In this document: positions 42,964 to 49,238 of the stretch, piece after piece
How the letters are laid out: each line of letters opens with the position of its first letter
How positions within the stretch are numbered: the first letter of the stretch is position 1
NCBI RefSeq assembly: GCF_016786355.1
Contig: NZ_JADWYX010000026.1
Coordinates: 6,749 to 70,748 of the forward strand
Direction of reading: 5' to 3'
Origin: Frankia sp. AgB1.9
GTDB lineage: Bacteria; Actinomycetota; Actinomycetes; Frankiales; Frankiaceae
Length of the DNA: 64,000 nt
The notes under the pieces: model-generated
Seen by the model: the letters and a program-made list of their open reading frames with translations, nothing else
Told to the model about the DNA's origin: nothing
Database searches by the model: none
Program-made: the position numbers and the translations under genes

Positions 42964-43839
42964 CTAGGCAGGGCGCTGGGCGGGCGGGTTCGCCGGCTGG
43001 GTGAGTGCGCGCGATGTCCGGGCGCGGGCGTCGTCCCATTCGCGTTCGGTCTGGTCGACCACCTGGCGGACGGTCGTCACGGCGTCCACTCCTGAGACGG
43101 TGTGGCCGGCGCTCCCGTGGGCGGGGAGCAGGCTGGCCTTGACGCCGGTGGGCGACATTCCGACGGTGATGTCGTCGAGCCGCGCGTCGACGACCGCCTG
43201 CCGCCACGCGGGCGACGCACCGCCCTCGGCTGTCGCGATGAACCTGGTTCCCATGTATCCGAGGTCGTAGCCGAGGGCGATCGCCGCCCACAGCGCGGCT
43301 CCGTCGCTGACACCTCCGGCCAGCACGAGGAGGCCGTCGTAGAAGCGCCGGACGGCGCGGGCGAAGGCGAAGGGGTTGGCCCAGCCGGTGTGGCCGCCGG
43401 CGCCGGCGCTGAGCAGGACGAGCCCGTCGGCTCCGGCGGCCAACGCCTTCTCGGCGTGCGCCAGCGACGCGACGTCCGCGACCACGGCGATCCCGGCCTG
43501 GCGCAGGTCGGCCACCACCCGGACCGGGCTGCCGACGCTGGTGATGACGAAGTCGACCTGGCGGCGGGCGACGAGGGCGAGGTCGTCGTCCAGTCGCCGG
43601 TTCGAGCCGTGCACGATGAGGTTGGCGGCCAACGGCCCCGCTGGCCCGCTGGAAAGCGCGGCCGTGGTGGCCTCGATCTCGTCGAACCATTCGTCGAGCT
43701 CCGCGGACGTGCGGCAGTTGCTGGTCGGAAACGCACCGACGATGCCGGCCGCCCGCGCGGCGGCGACCAGCGCGGGAGTCGAGACCTGCGTCATCGGCGC
43801 CGCCACCAACGGCAACCGCATCCCGCTCAGGCAGCGCAC
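42964..43839 (-). CDS. Nitronate monooxygenase / FMN-dependent TIM-barrel (2-nitropropane dioxygenase-like)
   Basis: 291 residues: LPLVAAPMTQVSTPALVAAARAAGIVGAFPTSN opening, VDFVITSVGSPVRVVADL, ADGLVLLSAGAGGHTG with the catalytic-site HTG, then LVLAGGVSDGAALWAAIALGYDLGYMGTRFIATAEGGAS, the FMN-phosphate site. The GTG at 43839 has GGAGG 7 bp upstream. The same fold includes enoyl-ACP reductase FabK-like proteins; HTG and the lack of the long FabK C-terminus favour a nitronate-monooxygenase-type enzyme. Next to an acyl-CoA ligase, so nitro substrates are not certain. Confidence 0.85.
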   Translation of the reverse strand: MRCLSGMRLPLVAAPMTQVSTPALVAAARAAGIVGAFPTSNCRTSAELDEWFDEIEATTAALSSGPAGPLAANLIVHGSNRRLDDDLALVARRQVDFVITSVGSPVRVVADLRQAGIAVVADVASLAHAEKALAAGADGLVLLSAGAGGHTGWANPFAFARAVRRFYDGLLVLAGGVSDGAALWAAIALGYDLGYMGTRFIATAEGGASPAWRQAVVDARLDDITVGMSPTGVKASLLPAHGSAGHTVSGVDAVTTVRQVVDQTEREWDDARARTSRALTQPANPPAQRPA

Positions 43840-43884
43840 TGTGCTCCTCCAACCGCGAACCTCGTCTGGCGCGATTAGAATAGC

Positions 43885-43920
43885 GTTTCAGTCTCCGAGT
43901 CGACAGCGAAACAGAGACTG
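43885..43920. promoter_or_regulatory. Nested inverted repeat upstream of the nitronate-monooxygenase-like operon
   Basis: CAGTCTC (43889-43895) pairs with GAGACTG (43914-43920), and GTTTC (43885-43889) with GAAAC (43908-43912). It lies about 50 bp upstream of the start at 43839, in an A/T-enriched patch, so a repressor operator is plausible. Confidence 0.4.
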
Positions 43921-44050
43921 TCACTACATGCGGTGAGCGAGAGTCGGGGGCACCCCCTGGCGTGGAACGATGTTCTTACCAGCGACGCGGGCCAGCAGAC
44001 GGTCGCTCTGGCGTTCCTCGCCGGTCATGCCGGCGGAGCGGCGGCGGCCA

Positions 44051-44800
44051 CTACGAAGCGTGGATCACCCGCACGTCCAGGGCGCGCACGGTCGGGTTGT
44101 CCGGGGCGGCGTCGGTGATGATCCCCGCGACGTCGACCAGGGGCAGCACCGCGAACCGTGACGCCGCGCCGATCTTCTCCGAGCTCGCCAGCACGTAGGT
44201 GTCCGCGGCCTGGCGGGCCAGCGCGCGCTTCATCGCGGCCTCGTCCGCGTCACCGGTGGTCAGCCCCACCTCGGGGTGCACGCCGGTCACGCCGAGTAGG
44301 AACAGGTCGGCGTGCAGCCCACGCGCGGCCTCCACGGCGGCGGCACCGCAGGCGACCATCGAGTGCTTGAACAGCCGGCCGCCGATCAGATAGACCTCCA
44401 CGTCCTGGTGGCCGACGAGCGCACTCGCCACGGTCGGGCTGTGCGTCACGACGGTGGCCCGCAGGTCGAGGGGCAGCGCGTGCACGACGGCCAACGTCGT
44501 CGTGCCACCGTCGAGGATGGCCGTGCTGCCCGGTTCGATCAGCGCGGCCGCCGCGACGGCCACGCGCTGCTTGCCGGAGACCTCGACCTCCTGGCGCCCG
44601 ACGTAGTCGACGATCGCGGCCGAGACGGGCAGCGCACCGCCGTAGACCCGCTGGCACAGTCCGGCCGCCGCGAGGTCACGCAGGTCGCGGCGGATGCTGT
44701 CCTCCGACAGGCCGAGCTCGGCCGCGAGGTCCTTGGCGACGATCCGGCCGTCCGCGCGCAGGCGCCCGAGGAGAAGATCGCGGCGTTGAGCAGCAAGCAT
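44051..44800 (-). CDS. DeoR-family transcriptional regulator
   Basis: 249 residues: N-terminal winged HTH (RRDLLLGRLRADGRIVAKDLAAELGLSEDSIRRDLRDLAAAGLCQRVYGGAL) and the C-terminal DeoR effector domain, an ISOCOT fold with LDGGTTTLAVVHAL, VVTHSPTVASAL and VYLIGGRLFKHSMV, which binds a phosphosugar or nucleoside-type effector. Start at 44800 after AAGGGGAAACGTGC. Divergent from the DUF4406 gene with 49 bp between starts and an inverted repeat, so it likely controls that gene and itself. Confidence 0.92.
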   Translation of the reverse strand: MLAAQRRDLLLGRLRADGRIVAKDLAAELGLSEDSIRRDLRDLAAAGLCQRVYGGALPVSAAIVDYVGRQEVEVSGKQRVAVAAAALIEPGSTAILDGGTTTLAVVHALPLDLRATVVTHSPTVASALVGHQDVEVYLIGGRLFKHSMVACGAAAVEAARGLHADLFLLGVTGVHPEVGLTTGDADEAAMKRALARQAADTYVLASSEKIGAASRFAVLPLVDVAGIITDAAPDNPTVRALDVRVIHAS

Positions 44801-44820
44801 GCACGTTTCCCCTTGTTCTT

Positions 44821-44846
44821 GCCGACTCATGCACGATATTGTCGGC
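44821..44846. promoter_or_regulatory. Inverted repeat in DeoR/DUF4406 gap
   Basis: GCCGAC (44821-44826) and GTCGGC (44841-44846) flank TCATGCACGATATT in the 49-bp divergent gap. The size and placement suit a DeoR operator. Confidence 0.4.
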
Positions 44847-44849
44847 GGC

Positions 44850-45212
44850 ATGCTGATTCTTATCGCAGGGCCCTACCGATCCGGCACCGGCGACGATCCC
44901 GAGGCGATGGCCCGCAACCTGGCCCGCCTGGAGGAGGCCGCCTGGCCGATCTTCCGCAGCGGCCACGTCCCGATGATCGGAGAGTGGGTCGCGCTGCCCG
45001 TGCTGCGCGGCGCGGGCGCCACCGGCCCGACCGACCCGGTCGCCGAACAGGTCATGTACCCCACCGCGCAACGCCTGCTCCAGAACTGCGACGCCGTGCT
45101 GCGCCTGCCCGGCGAGTCCACCGGCGCCGACCAGGACGTCCAGATCGCCCAGGACCGGGGCCTGCCCGTCTACCGCCGCGTCGAGGACATCCCCGGCTAC
45201 CAGGCCGCCTAG
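44850..45212 (+). CDS. DUF4406 / nucleoside 2-deoxyribosyltransferase-like protein
   Basis: 120 residues beginning MLILIAGPYRSGTGDDPEAMARNL. The AGPYRS-like loop and the later CDAVLRLPGESTGADQDVQIAQDRGLPVYR are the nucleoside deoxyribosyltransferase/DUF4406 pattern: Glu/Asp nucleophile region and a sugar-binding loop. Such proteins cleave or transfer N-glycosidic bonds of nucleotides or deoxynucleosides, or act as regulators. Divergent from a DeoR repressor, whose relatives sense nucleoside-derived sugars, which fits. Confidence 0.82.
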   Translation: MLILIAGPYRSGTGDDPEAMARNLARLEEAAWPIFRSGHVPMIGEWVALPVLRGAGATGPTDPVAEQVMYPTAQRLLQNCDAVLRLPGESTGADQDVQIAQDRGLPVYRRVEDIPGYQAA

Positions 45213-45253
45213 TGCCACGGCCGACAACGCTGGCCTCGCCCCGAGACCGGCAA

Positions 45254-45326
45254 GATCTCCGTTTTGGCCCTTACGTGGCTGTAACCGCAACGGTTTTGCG
45301 ACCACTTGAGGGCCAAAACGGCGATC
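45254..45326. repeat. GATCGCC-ended near-palindromic element, subfamily 1, copy A
   Basis: 73 bp. Left arm GATCTCCGTTTTGGCCCTTA continuing CGTGG, right arm complementary to GATCGCCGTTTTGGCCCTCA continuing AGTGG: 22 of 25 bases pair, with a 23-base centre. Its right end is the exact point where AraC-like coding sequence begins, so it sits at, or caused, the truncation of that gene. Confidence 0.7.
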
Positions 45327-45532
45327 AAGCCAGCGGGCCGGCACGCGCCTGGCTGACCAACCAACGCCTCAACCAGGCCGAGGAACTGCTCGAGACCACC
45401 GACCTGCCGGTCGAGCACATCGCCCACCACGTCGGATACACCAGCAGCGCCGCCCTGCGCGACCAGTTCGTCCAGCGCCGCGGGGTGCCACCCCGGGAAT
45501 ATCGACGCACCTTCCTCGGGCGCCAGCCGTAG
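45327..45532 (+). pseudogene. AraC-family regulator remnant (C-terminal HTH only)
   Basis: The frame ending at 45532 encodes ARAWLTNQRLNQAEELLETTDLPVEHIAHHVGYTSSAALRDQF and ends PREYRRTFLGRQP, the second helix-turn-helix of an AraC/GlxA-type activator. The expected 200 or more upstream residues (effector domain and first HTH helices) are missing. The in-frame sequence before it is the palindromic element and then unrelated DNA after the DUF4406 gene. No start codon or ribosome site precedes it, so it is a decayed gene fragment. Confidence 0.75.
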
Positions 45533-45652
45533 GACGCGCAGAAACAACAACCGATGCCGCGCCGGATCAACAGAACCCCGGCCAGGGCGGCACTAGGTTG
45601 ACGTCAGGGGACCTGCCTGCCGGCGGCACCGACGCGACCCGAGGGGGACGGC

Positions 45653-46225
45653 GTGCGGGAGCGGAACGCATTCTGGATCGATCATGACTACGACCGGGCG
45701 CAGTCCAGCGACACCGGCGGCCGCTACGCCGCGTACGTGGCGGCGAACAGCGATCGGTTCCGCCCGGCCCTCGAGGACATCGCGCCGGTCCGGTTCGCCT
45801 GCCTGGCCTGGGAACTCGCGACGCAACCGCGGCTGGACCCCGGATTCGTCCGCTGGCACAGCCGGATCCTCGACGCCTCCTGCCACCGGGGCGAGTGGGA
45901 CGGCGGGCTGGACGCCCACGTCCGCCTGGTCTCGCCGCGGCCCGGGCAGCTCAGCGCGTCGCGCGCCTGGGAGCACGACCGCGGCTGGCGCGACTGGCCA
46001 CAGGTCTTCGGCCAGTTCGTGGAACCGTCTTCCGAGAAGACGGCCGCGCATCCCTACCTCCGCGCGGTGCTCCTCGCGCAGACGCCCCTTCCGGTCGCCG
46101 AGCTACCCCCGCTCCCAGCCCACGACAAGGACATCCCGCAACACGCCGAGCGTGCCGTGAGCGTCATCGTCCGGGAGCTCAACGACCAGCTGAACCCGAT
46201 CCTGCGCAGCCTCGACGAGGCCTAG
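45653..46225 (+). CDS. Hypothetical protein
   Basis: 190 residues from GTG 45653, which follows GAGGGGGA. I do not recognise a domain. It has Trp/His/Arg-rich segments (FWIDHDYDRAQSSDTGGRYAAYVAANSDRF, RAWEHDRGWRDWPQVFGQF) and an acidic helical C-terminus (DIPQHAERAVSVIVRELNDQLNPILRSLDEA). No signal or membrane segment. It is followed 33 bp later by palindromic element B. Confidence 0.6.
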   Translation: MRERNAFWIDHDYDRAQSSDTGGRYAAYVAANSDRFRPALEDIAPVRFACLAWELATQPRLDPGFVRWHSRILDASCHRGEWDGGLDAHVRLVSPRPGQLSASRAWEHDRGWRDWPQVFGQFVEPSSEKTAAHPYLRAVLLAQTPLPVAELPPLPAHDKDIPQHAERAVSVIVRELNDQLNPILRSLDEA

Positions 46226-46258
46226 CGCCGGCTCCACGCAGGTCGCCCCAGCGGGGTG

Positions 46259-46332
46259 ATCGCCGTTTGCGCCCTCTCATGGTCGCGAGTAAGGCCCTCA
46301 GCGCAACCACCCGAGGGCCAGACTCGCGATCA
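46259..46332. repeat. GATCGCC-ended near-palindromic element, subfamily 1, copy B
   Basis: 74 bp, GATCGCCGTTTGCGCCCTC ... GAGGGCCAGACTCGCGATC. Arms pair at 16 of 25 positions, so this copy is more decayed than A and C. It lies between the convergent genes ending at 46225 (+) and about 46330 (-); the stop codon of the minus-strand membrane protein abuts its right end. Confidence 0.65.
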
Positions 46333-46773
46333 CGGCCTGGGTGACGACACTGGCAGGCCTGGCATCGAGCGGATGATCCGGGCAGCGAGGCAGACGGCCG
46401 CCAGGGCCGCGACCAGCGGATGGATCACTCGGTCGCGCATGTCGACCGGGATCGCGCCGATCAGGATCGTGCTGCTGACGGACGCTTCGAGCAGAGTGGC
46501 CGCGGCATACGTCAGTCCGATCGCGACGACGCAGAAGAGCCGCCGGCGCGGGAACAGCAGGCCGCCGGCGGCGAGCGCCACCATGGCGAGCTGCCAGACC
46601 GAACGCCAGCCCGTCCCGGGCGTCGTCCAGCTGGCTCCGGCTCCGAGAGTGGTCACCGCTCGAACGCCGAAGACCCCGACCACCAGCAGGCAGAACCAGA
46701 CAGCCGGGGAGCGGAGCGCCCTGCGGCGGCCGGCGGGGGTGGACAGGACCTCTTGGTGCCCGTGCTCGGTCAT
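46330..46773 (-). CDS. Small membrane protein
   Basis: 147 residues beginning MTEHGHQEVLS. Four hydrophobic spans: AVWFCLLVVGVFGVRAVTTL, SVWQLAMVALAAGGLLF, LFCVVAIGLTYAAATLLEA, and VIHPLVAALAAVCLAARII, with short charged loops. No family recognised. Divergent from a TetR gene with two copies of an operator between them, so its expression is probably repressed by that TetR protein. Together the pair looks like a small-molecule-responsive membrane protein switch. Confidence 0.72.
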   Translation of the reverse strand: MTEHGHQEVLSTPAGRRRALRSPAVWFCLLVVGVFGVRAVTTLGAGASWTTPGTGWRSVWQLAMVALAAGGLLFPRRRLFCVVAIGLTYAAATLLEASVSSTILIGAIPVDMRDRVIHPLVAALAAVCLAARIIRSMPGLPVSSPRP

Positions 46774-46815
46774 CGGCGCCTTCCTTCGTGACTCGCGGAT
46801 CTCCACGGACCGCGC

Positions 46816-46866
46816 TACTGCCGGCATGGCAGTAGGAAGAACCTATACTGCCACGGTGGCAGTAGA
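46816..46866. promoter_or_regulatory. Doubled TetR operator with -10 and leaderless start
   Basis: Two copies of CTACTGCC-N5-GGCAGTAG-type palindrome: 46816-46836 (CTACTGCC GGCAT GGCAGTAG, perfect) and about 46846-46866 (TACTGCCACGGTGGCAGTA). TATACT at 46844-46849 is a near-ideal -10; transcription would begin about 46856, which is the GTG start of the TetR gene itself. Confidence 0.7.
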
Positions 46867-47476
46867 TGCGGGAGGGCCCCCGGCGCGCAGGGTGCGGCGA
46901 ACCCCCACCGTGGCGCGACGGGAGATCCTGGAGGCGGCGCGCGCGGTCCTCGAGGACGGGCAGGCGGCCGACTTCACGGTCGCCTCCGTGATGAGCCGCA
47001 CCGGGATGACCCGCAAGACCTTCTACGTGCACTTCGCCGACCGGGCCGAGCTGATCCGCGAGCTGGTCGCGCCGTTGCGCGCCGACCTCGACGCCAGCAT
47101 GCGGCGATGGTCCGGCGCGGCGGACCCGCTGGTCGCCGGGACGGCGGCGCTCGCCGAGGCCGCGCGGATGTACACGACGCACGCGACGCTGCTGCGCGCC
47201 GTGTGGTGGTCCGCCGCCGAGGACGCCGAGGTGGATCGGGCCCGCACCACGCTGCTGGAGCCACTGGTAACGGTCGGCGCGAAGCTCCTCGTTGAGCGGC
47301 GCGGATTCGACGGCGAACGGGCGCGGGCCGTCGCTCGCGCCCTGGCGATGATGAACGTGCACGTTTTGTTGTCGCTGGGCCCGACGCCCACCGACCCGGA
47401 GATCAGCGCGACAACGGACGCCCTGGGCGAGGTCTGGACCAGTGTCGTCCTGCGCGGCGACACATCCTGGCCGTGA
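46856..47476 (+). CDS. TetR-family transcriptional regulator
   Basis: 206 residues: HTH at about 17-66 (TVARREILEAARAVLEDGQAADFTVASVMSRTGMTRKTFYVHFADRAELI). The FYVHFADRAEL form is typical of EthR-like regulators with a hydrophobic ligand pocket in the C-terminal domain. The GTG at 46856 sits at the predicted transcription start, so translation is probably leaderless. A double operator over its promoter and that of the divergent membrane-protein gene indicates autoregulation and control of that gene. Confidence 0.9.
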   Translation: MAVDAGGPPARRVRRTPTVARREILEAARAVLEDGQAADFTVASVMSRTGMTRKTFYVHFADRAELIRELVAPLRADLDASMRRWSGAADPLVAGTAALAEAARMYTTHATLLRAVWWSAAEDAEVDRARTTLLEPLVTVGAKLLVERRGFDGERARAVARALAMMNVHVLLSLGPTPTDPEISATTDALGEVWTSVVLRGDTSWP

Positions 47477-47566
47477 CCAGATCAGGCCCCTGCAGCAAAT
47501 AGTCGTGCCGGCTTTGCCTTACGCGAATGCCGGGAACCCGCTGGCAGGTGGCAATGACCGGCATCG

Positions 47567-47926
47567 CTACCGGTCGGCAGCCCAGTTCTGCCTGCCGCCC
47601 GGAGGCCGTGCCCGCTCGCCGACCGTCGCGTCGAGGGCCGCGCGGGGTCTGGGCAGGCGAGTCGGCAGGGTCGCGTCGATTCCCAGGCTGTCCGTGGCGA
47701 CGACGGCGTCGCGGGAATAGTCGGGCTGGTCGAGCAGGGCCAGGTTGCTGTCCGCCAGAACCACGATCGAGCAGGGCCACCGGCCTCCGCAGCCGGTGCA
47801 CACCCCGTCGAGGTCCGCATGGGTCCGCATGGCGCGTAACGCCGTGGACCGCAGCCGCTCCAACGAGTTCTCCGGCCAGGAGACAGTCCCGTCCGCGGCC
47901 GCGAGCTTCCAAGCGGGCTCGGTCAC
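47567..47926 (-). CDS. Hypothetical protein with CxxC-like motif
   Basis: 119 residues from GTG 47926, preceded by GGAAGG. Contains CTGCGGRWPC, which could bind a metal or form a disulfide, within a soluble alpha/beta-type sequence (MRTHADLDGVCTGCGGRWPCSIVVLADSNLALLDQPD). No domain recognised. It overlaps the stop of a 35-codon upstream frame by GTGA, so the two appear translationally coupled. Convergent with the TetR gene. Confidence 0.58.
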   Translation of the reverse strand: MTEPAWKLAAADGTVSWPENSLERLRSTALRAMRTHADLDGVCTGCGGRWPCSIVVLADSNLALLDQPDYSRDAVVATDSLGIDATLPTRLPRPRAALDATVGERARPPGGRQNWAADR

Positions 47927-48030
47927 GCGGAACCTTCCGACACCAGGCCGGCGGACGCGAGGCGGGAGACGCGGGCGGCGTCGAGTGCCGGTCGCCCGCG
48001 CAGTGCCGCGCCATGATTGCCGATGCCCAT
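47923..48030 (-). CDS. Possible 35-residue peptide coupled to the following gene
   Basis: ATG at 48030 with GGGGAG 5 bp upstream, encoding MGIGNHGAALRGRPALDAAR and ending VSEGSA. Its TGA overlaps the GTG start of the downstream hypothetical gene. Codon third positions are mostly G/C. Real translation is uncertain, but a good ribosome site plus an exact 4-bp overlap makes it a plausible leader peptide or small protein. Confidence 0.4.
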   Translation of the reverse strand: MGIGNHGAALRGRPALDAARVSRLASAGLVSEGSA

Positions 48031-48328
48031 CAGACTCCCCAGGTCAGGTCAACCGGCCGCGTCCGGGCGGGCGCCGTCACGTCATCGGGCCTTCGCCCGG
48101 TAACGCGGCCGGTCTGCTCGCGCGTCGCGCACGCTGTCCTCATCATCGAAACAGCCCGCGCGGAGGTCGCGAACAGGTACCCCCCAACGATCACCGCCCC
48201 GCCCCGGCGCCGTCATTCTCCCGACTGGGAGGATTTCACTCGTCCCACACTGACGACCTCGCCCGTGGAAACACCGCCGCGGTACTGGCCGGAACGCAAA
48301 GAGCCAGGAACCGTGTCCGGGCGCCCGC
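48031..48328. other. Intergenic region
   Basis: 298 bp between the small-peptide frame and the end of the crotonase gene at 48329. I see no frame with coding character, palindrome or repeat. It contains the upstream region for the 47567 unit. Confidence 0.5.
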
Positions 48329-49090
48329 CTACCGACCGGTCCAGACTGGCGGCCGCCGTTCGGCGAACGCGACGGCGCCTTCCCTGGCGTCGTCGCTGCC
48401 GAAGATCGGGCCGATCAGCTTGTGGAAGCGGTTCAGCTCCTCAGGGTCGGTTCCGCCGCCGACCGTGCGCATCTGCTCCTTGGTGAACCGCACCGCGAGC
48501 GGGGCGTTGGCGGCGATCCGCTCGGCCAGCTTCAGGGCCTCGGCGCGCACCTCGGACGCCGGGACGACGCGGTTGACCAGCCCGAGCTCGTAGGCCCGGG
48601 CCGCGTCGACCGGGTCACCGGTCAGGCCCAGTTCCAGTGCGAGCGCGAGCGGCAGCCGGCGCGGCAGGTTCAGGATGCCACCACCCGCCGCGACCAGGCC
48701 CCGCTTCACCTCCGGCAGCCCGAAGCGGGCGCTGTCCGCGGCCACCACCAGGTCACAGGCCAGCAGCAGCTCGAACCCGCCCGCGACGGCGGGGCCGTTC
48801 GCCGCGCCGATGATCGGTTTCGGGTACAGCCGCTGGGTGAAGACCTCCAGGCCTGGACCGCTCTCGGCGAGCTGGGTGCCGCTCGACGCGAAGGCCTTCA
48901 GGTCCAGGCCGGCGCAGAACACGTCACCGGCACCGGTCAGCACGATCGCGGCGACCGTGTCGTCGCCCTCGGCGTCGGAGAGAGCCCGGCCGACGCCGGC
49001 CATCGTCGCGCCGTCCAGAGCGTTGCGCTGCTCGGGGCGGTTGAGCGTGACGATCAGCACGGCGCCCTGCTGCTCGACGAGGACAGTCAC
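48329..49090 (-). CDS. Enoyl-CoA hydratase/isomerase (crotonase family)
   Basis: 253 residues: oxyanion-hole segments VFCAGLDLKAFAS and NGPAVAGGFELLLACDL, then FGLPEVKRGLVAAGGGILNLPRRLP, which lacks a glutamate at the usual hydratase position, as in the paralog at 16080. The two share LDLKAFAS/MDLKALAS and AAYELGLVNRVV-type blocks and may be isofunctional. Start ATG 49090. It follows the fused acyl-CoA dehydrogenase on the same strand but with a hairpin between. Confidence 0.91.
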   Translation of the reverse strand: MTVLVEQQGAVLIVTLNRPEQRNALDGATMAGVGRALSDAEGDDTVAAIVLTGAGDVFCAGLDLKAFASSGTQLAESGPGLEVFTQRLYPKPIIGAANGPAVAGGFELLLACDLVVAADSARFGLPEVKRGLVAAGGGILNLPRRLPLALALELGLTGDPVDAARAYELGLVNRVVPASEVRAEALKLAERIAANAPLAVRFTKEQMRTVGGGTDPEELNRFHKLIGPIFGSDDAREGAVAFAERRPPVWTGR

Positions 49091-49116
49091 GAGTTCTCTC
49101 CTTCAGCGCTGCGCAC

Positions 49117-49146
49117 GCCGCACGGCCGCCTTCGCGGCCACGCGGC
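49117..49146 (-). terminator. Hairpin between fused dehydrogenase and crotonase genes
   Basis: GCCGC-AC-GGCCGC-CTTC-GCGGCC-AC-GCGGC: an 11-bp stem with two A/C bulge pairs and a CTTC loop in the 148-bp gap. Probably a terminator or attenuator after the gene at 49239. Confidence 0.5.
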
Positions 49147-49175
49147 ACGGGCACGGCGTCGCCGACCCAGCCCTT

Positions 49176-49197
49176 TCTATACCTCTAGATATTTCAG
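49176..49197 (-). promoter_or_regulatory. TCTA-N6-TAGA-type A/T-rich site upstream of crotonase
   Basis: TCTATACCTCTAGATATTTC: an A/T-rich patch with the inverted repeat TCTA-N6-TAGA, about 90 bp before the crotonase start at 49090 in a GC-rich surround. Similar TCTAGA-type patches occur at 51747 and 54787 (see findings). Confidence 0.35.
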
Positions 49198-49238
49198 GTC
49201 CAGCGGTTCATCATCACTGGATGGGTCTCGGCTCCCGG

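Noticed and set aside
43933-44118. 61-codon plus-strand frame before the DeoR gene
   Set aside because: Its tail is Arg/Pro/Gly-rich antisense sequence of the DeoR gene, with no ribosome site.
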